From assembly GCF_004402535.1 (NCBI RefSeq), contig NZ_SOEY01000019.1:1-64000 (forward strand): a DNA stretch of 64,000 bases, written 5' to 3'. The notes under the pieces were generated by a model. It was not told the origin of the DNA. It was given only the letters and a program-made list of their open reading frames with translations, and did not search any database. Numbering within the stretch: position 1 is the stretch's first letter; each line of letters starts with the position of its first letter. A program made the position numbers and the translations under genes. Below, piece by piece: positions 25,883-34,408 of the stretch. This stretch comes from Cryobacterium glaciale. GTDB taxonomy: Bacteria; Actinomycetota; Actinomycetes; Actinomycetales; Microbacteriaceae.

Positions 25883-26749
25883 CTAGTAGCGGTCAACGGT
25901 CGGCGGCTCGGGAGTGTCGAGAACCGTTCCGGCGGTGGACTCCCAGGCGTCAACCCAGGTACCGTCTTCGAAAGCTTCCTCGAGCACATCGTTGATGAAG
26001 GCGCGGAATTCGGTGTCATCAAGCGCAACGCCGATACCGTAAGGCTCTTCCGTGAACGGGTTGTTGACAACCTCGAACTCGCCCTCGTTCTGGTCGGCGA
26101 GGCCGGCCAGAATCACGTTGTCCGTGGTGACGGCGACAACTTCACCGCTGCGCAGCGGGCCCAGGCAGTTGGAGTACGTGTCCGTGGCGATAATGTTGCT
26201 GGTGAATTCGGCGATGTTCTTCTCCGACGTAGAGCCGCTCACCGTGCAGACGGGCTGGTCGGTGAGGTCTTCGGGGCCGGTGATGTCGGTGTTGCCGGCG
26301 AGAACGAGCAGGTCCTGACCAGCGGAGTAGTACGGCCCGGCGAAGGACACGACCTCTTTGCGGGTGTCGTTGATCGTGTAGGTGGCGACGACGAGGTCAA
26401 CCTGGCCATTCTGGATGAATGGTTCGCGGTTGGCCGAGACGGTCTCGGTCCACTTGATCTTGTCGGGGGCAATGCCGAGTTTGGCTGCGATCAGCTTGCC
26501 GATCTCGACATCGAATCCCACCGGGTCACCATCGGCGCCACGAAGACCGAAGAGCGGCTGGTCGAACTTCGTGCCGATCGTGATCTCGCCGGCTTCGGCG
26601 AGGGCTGCCATGGTGGTGCCCGCCTCGAATTCGGGGGCTTCCTCGACGGGCACTGCCTCATTCGATGCACCCGAATCGGTGCAGCCACTGAGCACGAGCG
26701 CGCCCGCGAGGGCCAGCGCCGAAATTACAAGGCCTTTTTTGAGTCTCAT
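25883..26749 (-). CDS. gluB: Glutamate-binding lipoprotein GluB
   Basis: 288-residue solute-binding protein of ABC family 3. The signal peptide MRLKKGLVISALALAGALV ends in the lipobox LSGC, so Cys22 should be lipidated and anchor it outside the membrane. The family signature is visible in FGLRGADGDPVGFDVEIGK and DLVVATYTINDTRKEVVSFAGPYY (as two stretches). GGAG precedes the ATG. It delivers ligand to GluCD. Confidence 0.88.
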   Translation of the reverse strand: MRLKKGLVISALALAGALVLSGCTDSGASNEAVPVEEAPEFEAGTTMAALAEAGEITIGTKFDQPLFGLRGADGDPVGFDVEIGKLIAAKLGIAPDKIKWTETVSANREPFIQNGQVDLVVATYTINDTRKEVVSFAGPYYSAGQDLLVLAGNTDITGPEDLTDQPVCTVSGSTSEKNIAEFTSNIIATDTYSNCLGPLRSGEVVAVTTDNVILAGLADQNEGEFEVVNNPFTEEPYGIGVALDDTEFRAFINDVLEEAFEDGTWVDAWESTAGTVLDTPEPPTVDRY

Positions 26750-26786
26750 TTGTCTACTCCTGGATGCTGTGTCGTGGAAAGGACGG

Positions 26787-27575
26787 TTAGTGTTCGAGAA
26801 TTTTGGAGAGGAAATCCTGGGCGCGGAGGCTCTGCGGGTTCGTGAAGAACTCTTCGGGGGAAGTCTCCTCGACGATTTCGCCCTCGGCCATGAAGATGAC
26901 GCGGTCAGCAGCCTTGCGGGCGAAGCCCATCTCGTGGGTGACGACGATCATGGTCATGCCCTCATTGGCGAGGTCGACCATGACCTCGAGAACCTCGTTG
27001 ATCATTTCAGGGTCGAGCGCACTGGTGGGCTCGTCAAGCAAAATCAACTTCGGCTCCATCGCGAGGGCACGAGCGATAGCGACACGCTGTTGCTGACCAC
27101 CGGAGAGCTGGGCCGGCATCTTCTTTGCCTGGTTGGCCACGCCAACGCGTTCCAGCAAGGCCATGGCCTTTTTCTCAGCCTCGGCCTTCGATAGTCCCCG
27201 CACCTTCATCGGGCCGAGGGTCACGTTCTCCAGCACGGTCTTGTGTGCGAACAGGTTAAACGCCTGAAAAACCATGCCGACATCTGCGCGCAGGTGGGCC
27301 AGCGCCTTTCCCTCGGCCGGCAGCTTCACACCATCGATGGTGATCACACCGTCGTCGATGGTCTCGAGGCGGTTGATGGCCCGGCACAGGGTCGATTTTC
27401 CCGACCCGCTCGGCCCGATGACTACGACCACCTCACCGCGGTTGACCACGGCATTGATGTTCTTGAGAACGTGAAGTTCCCCGTAGTGCTTGTTGATGTT
27501 CTTGACGACGACTAGCGGTTCCCCCCGACGAACGGTGATGTTCGACGTAGCCGGGGACGAATCAGTTGGCTCCAT
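26787..27575 (-). CDS. gluA: Glutamate-type ABC transporter ATPase GluA
   Basis: 262 residues from ATG 27575. Walker A is GPSGSGKST, the signature LSGGQQQRVAIARAL and Walker B LILLDEPTSALDPE, as in the polar amino acid GlnQ/GluA class. The open frame extends to TTG 27584. The ATG is preferred, but GGGGAG sits only 1 nt before it. A TAAGTT hexamer about 10 nt upstream suggests that the transcript may start at or near the ATG. First gene of gluABCD. Confidence 0.9.
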   Translation of the reverse strand: MEPTDSSPATSNITVRRGEPLVVVKNINKHYGELHVLKNINAVVNRGEVVVVIGPSGSGKSTLCRAINRLETIDDGVITIDGVKLPAEGKALAHLRADVGMVFQAFNLFAHKTVLENVTLGPMKVRGLSKAEAEKKAMALLERVGVANQAKKMPAQLSGGQQQRVAIARALAMEPKLILLDEPTSALDPEMINEVLEVMVDLANEGMTMIVVTHEMGFARKAADRVIFMAEGEIVEETSPEEFFTNPQSLRAQDFLSKILEH

Positions 27576-27617
27576 ACTCCCCAACTTAGGTCAGAACAAA
27601 GGTCGAGGTATGCCAAA

Positions 27618-27653
27618 TGCCCGGACAGTAACGCATTTGTAACAGTCCGGGCA
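27618..27653 (-). terminator. Inverted repeat downstream of the MFS gene / upstream of gluA
   Basis: TGCCCGGAC (27618-27626) pairs with GTCCGGGCA (27645-27653). On the minus strand the loop holds two GTTAC copies in direct orientation. It is followed by TTTGG, a weak U-run. It may terminate the MFS transcript or serve as an operator for gluABCD. Confidence 0.5.
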
Positions 27654-27706
27654 GTGGGCGTTCGTGCTATGTGGCAGGTCGATATCCGCTCATCGAGAGT
27701 GGGGTC

Positions 27707-29179
27707 TCAGCCCTTCGGTCGGTTCGGCAGGCGCAGAAAGAGCGCGACAGCAAGGGCCGTGACGAGGCACAGCGCCGTGTTGACGACGATTGCGCCGAGC
27801 ACGCCGTCGAGCACCGTCGCCGGCGTCTCGGCACCGAGCTGGTGAACCCGGGCGGCGACGATCGCGCTCATGATCGGGATGCCCATTGTGATGCCGACCT
27901 GCTGGCTCATGGTGGCCAGTCCGGTGGCCAGGCCCTGCTCGCGATCGGCGAGGCCCGAGGTGGCGGTGACCATGAACCCGACGATCACGACGAGGTTGGC
28001 GACACCGCCGACGAAGGTGGCGATGAGCAGCAGCACGATGGAGCTGCTCGTCGTTCCGAGGAACAGCAGCGAACCCGTGGCCGCTGCCTGCACGACAAAT
28101 CCTCCGACGATGGACCGCTTCGTGCCCCACCGGCCGATCAGACGCGGGCCGATGATTCCGCCGAGAACCGTGCCGACTCCCAGCACTGCAAAGGAAAGAC
28201 CGGCCAGCAGGGGCGAATAGCCGAGCGTTTTCTGCAGGTACAACGTGAGTAGAAACACCAGCGACGTCTCGGTGACGAAGGCGAGCATGCCGGCAATGTT
28301 GCCCCAGGCGATGGTGCTGCGGCGAAGAACGGCAAACGGTACCAGCGGATGCTCCGCCTTGCGTTCCACCGCCCAGAAGAGCGCCAGAAGCAGCACGCCC
28401 GCTCCGAGCGACCCCACGGTGACCGGGTCCGTCCACGATGTCTGCGCCGCTGAGGACAGTCCGTAGACAATGGCCAGGAGCCCCGCCGTCACGGTGATCG
28501 CCCCGGGCAGGTCCATTTTCGATCGGTTAGCCGGTCGCGATTCGGCCACAACCATCGGCGCCAGCACAACGACGGCGAGCGCGATGGGAACGTTGATGAA
28601 GAACGCCCACCGCCAAGAGAGCAGGTCGGTCAGCACGCCGCCAAGAATCGCGCCAGTGGTGAAGCCTGCGGCCATCAGTGCGCCGTTGAGCCCGAGAGCC
28701 TTCTCCCTCAGCTTTCCCTCGGGAAAGGTTGTGGTCAGGAGCGACAGCGCCGCGGGAACCACGGCTGCCGTTGCCAACCCCTGCAGAACGCGGGCGATCA
28801 GCAGCAGGGCAGGCGACGTGGCCAGTCCCCCTATGAGCGAGCCGACGCCGAGCACGGCCATGCCCAGAACGAAGAGACGCCGACGTCCGACGACATCACC
28901 GATGCGGCCGAACAGCAGCGTGAACCCGGCCGCGCAGAGTGCGAATGATGTGGCCACCCACTGCAGGGTGTCCAGGCCGAAGCCGATCTCATCGCCGATC
29001 GCCGGCAATGCCACGTTGAGAATAGAGAAGTCGACAGCGAGGGTGAAACTCGCCGTCAGGAGCAGCACGAGGATCAGCCTCTGCTTGCCGGTCATGCTCG
29101 TGGATGACGCCGCCGCGCCCGCCACAGTAGGTGGCGGTGTTGCGTTCGTCGTCTCGCGGACGCCGTTCGTTTGTGTCAT
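27707..29179 (-). CDS. MFS drug-resistance transporter (DHA2, EmrB/QacA type)
   Basis: 490 residues from the ATG of MTQTNGVRETTN, which has GGAAGG 8 nt upstream; the longer open frame has no such site. Fourteen predicted membrane helices. The DHA2 marks are visible: TASFTLAVDFSILNVALPAIG in helix 1 (two adjacent stretches) and the loop-2 motif A FGRIGDVVGRRRLF. Proton-driven export of hydrophobic compounds is the family role. A divergent MmyB-type regulator sits 142 bp upstream and probably controls it. It may export the product of the neighbouring locus; that is inference only. Confidence 0.88.
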   Translation of the reverse strand: MTQTNGVRETTNATPPPTVAGAAASSTSMTGKQRLILVLLLTASFTLAVDFSILNVALPAIGDEIGFGLDTLQWVATSFALCAAGFTLLFGRIGDVVGRRRLFVLGMAVLGVGSLIGGLATSPALLLIARVLQGLATAAVVPAALSLLTTTFPEGKLREKALGLNGALMAAGFTTGAILGGVLTDLLSWRWAFFINVPIALAVVVLAPMVVAESRPANRSKMDLPGAITVTAGLLAIVYGLSSAAQTSWTDPVTVGSLGAGVLLLALFWAVERKAEHPLVPFAVLRRSTIAWGNIAGMLAFVTETSLVFLLTLYLQKTLGYSPLLAGLSFAVLGVGTVLGGIIGPRLIGRWGTKRSIVGGFVVQAAATGSLLFLGTTSSSIVLLLIATFVGGVANLVVIVGFMVTATSGLADREQGLATGLATMSQQVGITMGIPIMSAIVAARVHQLGAETPATVLDGVLGAIVVNTALCLVTALAVALFLRLPNRPKG

Positions 29180-29270
29180 GGGGTGCACCTTCCGGTTGCC
29201 AGTAGCGGTTGTCTTCTTCCTGCCTCCAGCCTGTGCACTCCGGCCGGGAACAACCACACCGCGTCGTGCG

Positions 29271-29308
29271 TATCCCTGGCAAGGGTAGGTAATCCTCGCT
29301 CGGGTAGG
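29271..29308. promoter_or_regulatory. Candidate operator between MFS and regulator genes
   Basis: The palindrome-like TATCCCTGGCAAGGGTA (29271-29287) has CCCT/AGGG arms. The heptamer GGGTAGG occurs at 29283-29289 and again at 29302-29308, 19 bp apart. Position in a divergent gap upstream of a DNA-binding protein supports an operator role. Confidence 0.45.
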
Positions 29309-29321
29309 ACAGACTGAAAAT

Positions 29322-30167
29322 ATGACTGGCCCCACAGAACTTGGTGAATTTCTCCGGATCCGACGTTCCGGGTTGCAGCCGGAGGACGTCGGGCTTCAGA
29401 ATTACGGCGTCCGGCGCGTTCCCGGGCTGCGCCGGGAGGAACTGGCGATGCTGGCGGGAGTGAGCATTACCTACTACACGCGCCTCGAGCAGGGCCTGAG
29501 CAGCAATGCCTCGGAATCGGTGCTTGAAGCCATCACCAGGGCGCTCCAGCTGAATGAGGCCGAGCGCTCGCATCTGATGGATCTCGCCAAGCCGACGAGA
29601 ACAAAACGTCGCAGTGGCTCGAAACCAGACAAGGCCAGGGCCGGAACCCTTCGCCTGATCGAATCCATGTCGAGCATGCCGGCCGTTGTGTTGGGCCGCC
29701 GCAGTGAGGTTCTGGCGTGGAATTCGCTCGGCCATAAACTCGTCGGGTCGCACCTGGACTTCGAGAGTCCGCACTGCCCCGCCGACCGGCCCAACATGAC
29801 GCGGATGCTGTTTCTCGATGCCCACACGCGCGAGTTATATGCGAGCTGGTGCGAGGAAGCGACACGAGCGGTTTCGTCACTGCGCCTGTTGGCTGGACGT
29901 TTCGACGACGACCTGGACTTGATTTCGCTGGTCGGCGAGCTGACCGTGAAAAGTGCGGAATTTGCGAAACTGTGGGCGAAGCATCCGGTTGAGAATTGCA
30001 TGTCGGGTCTGAAGTACTTCCAGCATCCTTCCGTCGGTTCGATGGAATTGGACTTCGAGGTGCTCATATCACCGGATGAATCGGGCCACCGAATATTGAT
30101 GTACACCGCTGAGCCGGATTCTCCGAGTGCGGCGGCGTTGCAGCTTTTGCAGGCCACGGCGGCCTGA
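29322..30167 (+). CDS. MmyB-type helix-turn-helix transcriptional regulator
   Basis: 281 residues. The N-terminal Xre-like HTH covers about residues 8-85 (RRVPGLRREELAMLAGVS, then YYTRLEQG). The rest is the MmyB/PAS-like ligand-binding domain with the usual RPNMTRMLFLD, WCEEATRAVSSLRLLAG and LWAKHPV blocks. Proteins of this class are normally encoded divergently from one transporter or oxidoreductase that they control; here that is the DHA2 transporter. The ATG start lies 14 bp after the second GGGTAGG. Confidence 0.88.
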   Translation: MTGPTELGEFLRIRRSGLQPEDVGLQNYGVRRVPGLRREELAMLAGVSITYYTRLEQGLSSNASESVLEAITRALQLNEAERSHLMDLAKPTRTKRRSGSKPDKARAGTLRLIESMSSMPAVVLGRRSEVLAWNSLGHKLVGSHLDFESPHCPADRPNMTRMLFLDAHTRELYASWCEEATRAVSSLRLLAGRFDDDLDLISLVGELTVKSAEFAKLWAKHPVENCMSGLKYFQHPSVGSMELDFEVLISPDESGHRILMYTAEPDSPSAAALQLLQATAA

Positions 30168-30179
30168 CTCTCGGCCGCA

Positions 30180-30214
30180 GAGGGTGGTTTCCGTACACGT
30201 CGGAAACCACCCTC
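30180..30214. terminator. Bidirectional stem-loop between convergent genes
   Basis: GAGGGTGGTTTCCG (30180-30193) pairs perfectly over 14 bp with CGGAAACCACCCTC (30201-30214), with a 7-nt loop. It separates the MmyB-type regulator (plus) and the acyltransferase (minus), whose ends are 61 bp apart. There is no clear U-tract on either side. Confidence 0.75.
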
Positions 30215-30228
30215 AGGCCGGTGCAGAC

Positions 30229-31401
30229 CTACTCGGTCAGAACCGGTACGGGCGCCGCGACCGGCACCCGACGAGGTCTGGCCCAGCGGTCCATCGCCGG
30301 CTTTTCGACCAGGGCATACAGCCCCCATCCTCCAAGCAGGGTCGCGCCGAAGAAACCAACCACCACGAGCAGCGCAATCGGCGTGGAATAGGTCTCGTTC
30401 CCGAGCAGAATTCGCCCGAAGAAGATCACGACGCCCTGGCACAGATAGAAGCCGAACGAGGTATTGCCCAGCCACTGCATGACTCGGCTGGCCAGGAAGG
30501 CGTTCCCGCCCCTCAAGTCGGCGGCAGCGCTGGTACAGACCAGGGCTCCGATGGGAATGATCATGGCCAGCGTGAACGAGTACACAAAGGGCACAACTTG
30601 GGCGACGCCGTAGCCCACGAGGCAGAGCAGGAGAGCCTGGTACATCTTGAGGGGAATCCACCGCCCCGACATCACGATCAGGGCCAGGATCGAGCCGAAA
30701 ATGAACTCGAACAGACGCGGGGGCGGAAAGATATAGCCGAACCAGAACTGGGTGACCGAAATGGGTGTCAGGGCCGAAACCGGCGTCGCGGGAATGAGGT
30801 AGAGCGTGACGAGCTGCACTCCGGCCATGCACAGCACCATGACTCCCGCCCACGCCCAGAGGCGCCTGGGCGGAATTCGCCGCAGGAGGTTGATGATGAG
30901 CGGGAACAGCAGATAAAAGAGCAGCTCACTGCACAGGGTCCAGGACGGCGGGTTGACTGCCACATAGACCGATCCATCGGGCGAGTACGAGTTCAAGAGG
31001 AAGAGACTCGATATCGCCCCTAGCGGTGTCGTCAAGGCCGCGGCGAACAACACCATAGCCAGTACCCACATCACAATGTGGTTGGGAAAGATCTTGAGGA
31101 GTCGACGACGCCAGAAGCGCAGGAACGGTTCCCCCGGTCTCGACGCCCACGCGAGCAGGAAGCCGCTCAGCACGAAGAAGAACGAAACTCCCGCGTAGCC
31201 CGCCTTGCTGAAGATGGACTCGAGGGTGTCCCCGAGCTCCTGGTCCTCGAACGGGTTGATGGCGTTGTTCGGTGGGATGGGCGAGTTCGACAGGGTGATG
31301 TGGAAGCAGAACACCAGGAGCGCTGCAAAAAAGCGCAGCCCGGTGAGCGACGGGAGCTTGCTCCGGACTGCGTGGGGCGCCGGCTGTAGGTTCGTGCTCA
31401 T
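30229..31401 (-). CDS. Acyltransferase family 3 membrane protein
   Basis: 390 residues, about ten membrane helices. The family start SLTGLRFFAALLVFCFHI holds the conserved Arg and the candidate catalytic His (about residues 17-34). GVSFFFVLSGFLLAW and the FLRFWRRRLLKIFP loop (acyl-donor side) are also typical. Such enzymes O-acylate sugars, lipids or small metabolites at the membrane. It is the last gene of the five-gene operon; its ATG overlaps the oxidase stop by 4 nt. A substrate made by the operon is likely but not shown. Confidence 0.87.
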   Translation of the reverse strand: MSTNLQPAPHAVRSKLPSLTGLRFFAALLVFCFHITLSNSPIPPNNAINPFEDQELGDTLESIFSKAGYAGVSFFFVLSGFLLAWASRPGEPFLRFWRRRLLKIFPNHIVMWVLAMVLFAAALTTPLGAISSLFLLNSYSPDGSVYVAVNPPSWTLCSELLFYLLFPLIINLLRRIPPRRLWAWAGVMVLCMAGVQLVTLYLIPATPVSALTPISVTQFWFGYIFPPPRLFEFIFGSILALIVMSGRWIPLKMYQALLLCLVGYGVAQVVPFVYSFTLAMIIPIGALVCTSAAADLRGGNAFLASRVMQWLGNTSFGFYLCQGVVIFFGRILLGNETYSTPIALLVVVGFFGATLLGGWGLYALVEKPAMDRWARPRRVPVAAPVPVLTE

Positions 31402-33137
31402 CGTCGGGCCGCCGCTCGGTCTTCAGCGGATGTTGCTGGCAGTTCGATGCCGAGCCGATGGCCGAAGAAGCCGGTCGGATCCCACTCCAGTTTGGCTTGC
31501 TGGAGGCGGGGATAGTTGTCCTTGAAGTACAGCTGTTGCCAACCAACGCCGGAGCGATTGTGCTCCGCCATGGCAACGTCCGTGTCGGGATAGTTGATGT
31601 AGCAGCCGTCCGTGTCATCACCGGGAACAGGGACTCCACCGGTGGCGGCGAACATGCCCTCGTAGGTGTCTCGCTCCCACCCGAGATAGTAAGCGTCTTC
31701 GGCCTGGTCGGACCAAAACGTCTGCAGGCAGAGCTTGAACGATGAGTTGCGCTGCGCGTTTGCCGTGGCGTGTTGTTCGACGGCATTCACCTGCCCGCCG
31801 AAGGAGAATAACACCATCATGGTGTTGGGGTTGGTGAAGCCGGGCTTCGTCATCTGCTGGTAGAGCACGCGGAGCTGCGCATTCGAAAACCGCTTGTTCA
31901 TGTACGCCGACTTGTGCGCCCCCCGGCTGGTGGGATTCGTGATGGTGGGGTTGTCTGTTCCCACGAGTCGGGTGGCCTGCAACCAGGGAATCTCCTTGGG
32001 CGTGAAAAAGTCCGGAACGGCCGGAATCTCCCCGTTCGCCGTCGTGACCGGTTGTGGAGTGATTGCGACGCCAGCGAGGATGGCCGCCAGGTATTCCTCA
32101 AGTACAGCGCGCGCCTGGGGCGCGCCCGAGTCGATCTGGGTGAACATTCCCAGGCTCCCATGTGCCTTGTGGCTCACGTTGAACAGGCTGCTCAAATTCG
32201 CCTCTGGTGTTCCCGGCGAGCGATGCCTCTCGTGCCAGTCACCGAAATTCGTGAGCAAACGGCTGAATTTCTGCTCGTCCAGCTGGTCCCAGGGCAGGCT
32301 GATGGCGCTGACGAGAACCTTCGACGGTGCCGGGATGAGCTGCTTCTGGGGAGAAGCACCCCTGGCTCCCGGTGAACGAAACCAATATTTCGTGATGAGT
32401 CCGAAATTGCCGCCACCCCCGCCGGTATGGGCCCACCACAGGTCGCGTTTGTCCCCGACATCGTCTCGGGTCGCAACAACGGTTTTTACCGTGCGATCGG
32501 CGGCGACGGTCACCACCTCCACGGCAAACAGGTGATCCACGGTGAGTCCGTGGGCGCGGGACAACAGTCCATACCCACCGCCGGAGATGTGCCCACCAAT
32601 TCCGACGCTGTAACAGATGCCCCCGGGGATGGTGACTCCCCAGTTCTTGTACAAGGTTTCGTAGACGTTCATGATGCGGGCGCCCGGCTCAACGGCGAAA
32701 GCCCTCATGCCTTTGTCGTAGTACACGGCGGTCATCGGCGAGAGGTCAAGGATGACCTGAATCTCCGGGTTGCAGACGAAGTCGGCAAAGCAATGCCCGC
32801 CGCTGCGGATCGACACCTTCTTCTTCTGGGCGACGGCATCTCGGAGTGCTGATTCCGCATCCGTCGTTGTGGTGACGAGTCTGACGTAGTCAGGGTTCGC
32901 CACAAATCGCTGGTTGTTTCCGGTCATCAGATCGGCGTACCGCCCGTCCCCCTTAAGCACAGTGGACCCGTCGGGGGTATTGGGGCCGGACGATGACGGA
33001 ATCGAGCCGGTCAGCGTATCGGACGTGGCCGCGGACAGCGAGCCAGGTGACAGCGCCAGGGCTGCTCCGGCAAGGGTGCCGGTTGTACCGGTGAGGAACA
33101 ACCGACGGTTGAGCGGGGAAGCTATTGAGCGCTTCAT
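31398..33137 (-). CDS. Tat-exported FAD-linked oxidase (berberine-bridge-enzyme-like)
   Basis: 579 residues from the ATG of MKRSIASPLN; the longer frame upstream lies inside the propeller gene. A twin-arginine signal (RRLFL at 11-15, hydrophobic 17-30) predicts folded export. The FAD_binding_4 domain has SIRSGGHCFADF with His115, and GGICYSVGIGGHISGGG with Cys175: the two residues that bind FAD bicovalently in glucooligosaccharide-oxidase and BBE-like enzymes. The C-terminal BBE motif is YINYPDTD, followed by KLEWDPTGFF. Likely an oxidase of a carbohydrate or another alcohol using O2. It overlaps both neighbours by 4 nt (ATGA). Confidence 0.88.
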   Translation of the reverse strand: MKRSIASPLNRRLFLTGTTGTLAGAALALSPGSLSAATSDTLTGSIPSSSGPNTPDGSTVLKGDGRYADLMTGNNQRFVANPDYVRLVTTTTDAESALRDAVAQKKKVSIRSGGHCFADFVCNPEIQVILDLSPMTAVYYDKGMRAFAVEPGARIMNVYETLYKNWGVTIPGGICYSVGIGGHISGGGYGLLSRAHGLTVDHLFAVEVVTVAADRTVKTVVATRDDVGDKRDLWWAHTGGGGGNFGLITKYWFRSPGARGASPQKQLIPAPSKVLVSAISLPWDQLDEQKFSRLLTNFGDWHERHRSPGTPEANLSSLFNVSHKAHGSLGMFTQIDSGAPQARAVLEEYLAAILAGVAITPQPVTTANGEIPAVPDFFTPKEIPWLQATRLVGTDNPTITNPTSRGAHKSAYMNKRFSNAQLRVLYQQMTKPGFTNPNTMMVLFSFGGQVNAVEQHATANAQRNSSFKLCLQTFWSDQAEDAYYLGWERDTYEGMFAATGGVPVPGDDTDGCYINYPDTDVAMAEHNRSGVGWQQLYFKDNYPRLQQAKLEWDPTGFFGHRLGIELPATSAEDRAAARR

Positions 33138-34408
33138 AGGAACTCTCCTGCCGCGGGTCCTTGAACGGTCAAATTTTGGTGCAGGGTGATCTGCGCCTTC
33201 GGTGCGACAAAATAGTGCGCGACCGAGTATGAGATGGTGGCGAAGTCGTCCACGCCACTTCCGCTGAAGTCGCCCGCCACGATTCGAGCGACCGATTCGC
33301 GCGATACCCGCCACTTCAGGAACAAGCCCCGCGCTGCGTCGACCGCCTTGTAATACATCGCGCCCTGCCACGGATCAGGTCCGCGCAGCCCGACCAGAAA
33401 TTCGTCGTCACCGTCCCCATCGAAGTCGCGACACATGACCGTGTGGCCCGTTCCCTCCCCGTTCTCATTCGGGTCACCGTAGATATCGAGCACGTGCCGC
33501 CTCCACTCGCCCGGGACCCCGTTTTCGGTCGCCGTGCGGGCATACACCGCCACGGTATTTCCGTGGAATGGCTCGACAGCGGCGACGTACGCCAGAGCAT
33601 TCGTTCCGAGACGTCCCCCGTCGACATCCCCGCTGCCCTTGAATGTGGTCTGCTCGAACTGTGATTCCTCGCCGTCACCGACGTGCTCCCAGGTCCACTC
33701 CCTCCCAACCGCGTCGTAGTAGAGCCAAGTCACACCCTCATCGGATGCCATCAGGATGGAATCAAGGTCGGACCCGGGAATCAGGCCTTCCTTTCGGGCA
33801 ACGCCATGGATCATTCGAAAGTCCCGGTTGGAGACGACCTCCATCGGCCACTCCGCAGCAGACCTGACATCCGCTGGTTGGGTGAAGAGCACGATGGGGA
33901 GCACGGCATGCACGCCCTCCACGGCCACGATCGGAAAGCCGATTATCTGCATCACATCGTTGCGCGTGAAGTGACCCAGGCGCAGGCGGTGCATCCCCGT
34001 GGCGCGACCAACATAGTGGCGCACCCATTGCTCACTCGTTTCGGCTGCGTTTCCCGGGTTTTCCAACCAATCGATCTTGCCGCCCTCCGGGTCGGCGTGG
34101 TGGATCGTTCCGCCGGGGCCGTAGAGCTGGTAGCACACGGCAAGATCGGCCAGTCCGTTACCGGTAATGTCGCCGTGGTCCATCCCCACGGGTTCCTTTA
34201 CCTTGTCCACGACAAGGCGCTTCTGCCACCCAGGGTTCTGGTACCAATAGATCTCACCGAGCGAGAGGCCGTAGCCGACCAGGTCCGGTCGACCGGTTCC
34301 CGTGATATCAGCGGCCTCAAGCCAGTACCCGTCCCGAAGAAAGTCGGTGACCGTCTCGGAACCGAAACGCGGTTCGAGGATACGAGACGCGTACGCGGAC
34401 ATCGTCAT
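33134..34408 (-). CDS. AUDH-type seven-bladed beta-propeller protein
   Basis: 424 residues. Repeated FG-GAP/VCBS-like loops are visible: DITGTGRPD (34-42), DITGNGLAD (80-88), RDFDGDGDDEF and GDFSGSGVDDF. The sequence carries blocks I recognise from the N-terminal propeller of fungal aldos-2-ulose dehydratase/isomerase: DGYW-EA near the start, WLENPG, GMHRLRLGHFTRND, PFHGNTVAVY, HVLDIYG, DDEFLVG and FATISYSV. The fungal enzyme continues into two cupin domains; here the chain stops after the propeller, and a cupin gene lies two genes upstream. No signal peptide. ATG 34408 overlaps the wecB stop (ATGA). Metal-dependent dehydration of a keto-sugar is the inferred role. Confidence 0.8.
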   Translation of the reverse strand: MTMSAYASRILEPRFGSETVTDFLRDGYWLEAADITGTGRPDLVGYGLSLGEIYWYQNPGWQKRLVVDKVKEPVGMDHGDITGNGLADLAVCYQLYGPGGTIHHADPEGGKIDWLENPGNAAETSEQWVRHYVGRATGMHRLRLGHFTRNDVMQIIGFPIVAVEGVHAVLPIVLFTQPADVRSAAEWPMEVVSNRDFRMIHGVARKEGLIPGSDLDSILMASDEGVTWLYYDAVGREWTWEHVGDGEESQFEQTTFKGSGDVDGGRLGTNALAYVAAVEPFHGNTVAVYARTATENGVPGEWRRHVLDIYGDPNENGEGTGHTVMCRDFDGDGDDEFLVGLRGPDPWQGAMYYKAVDAARGLFLKWRVSRESVARIVAGDFSGSGVDDFATISYSVAHYFVAPKAQITLHQNLTVQGPAAGEFL

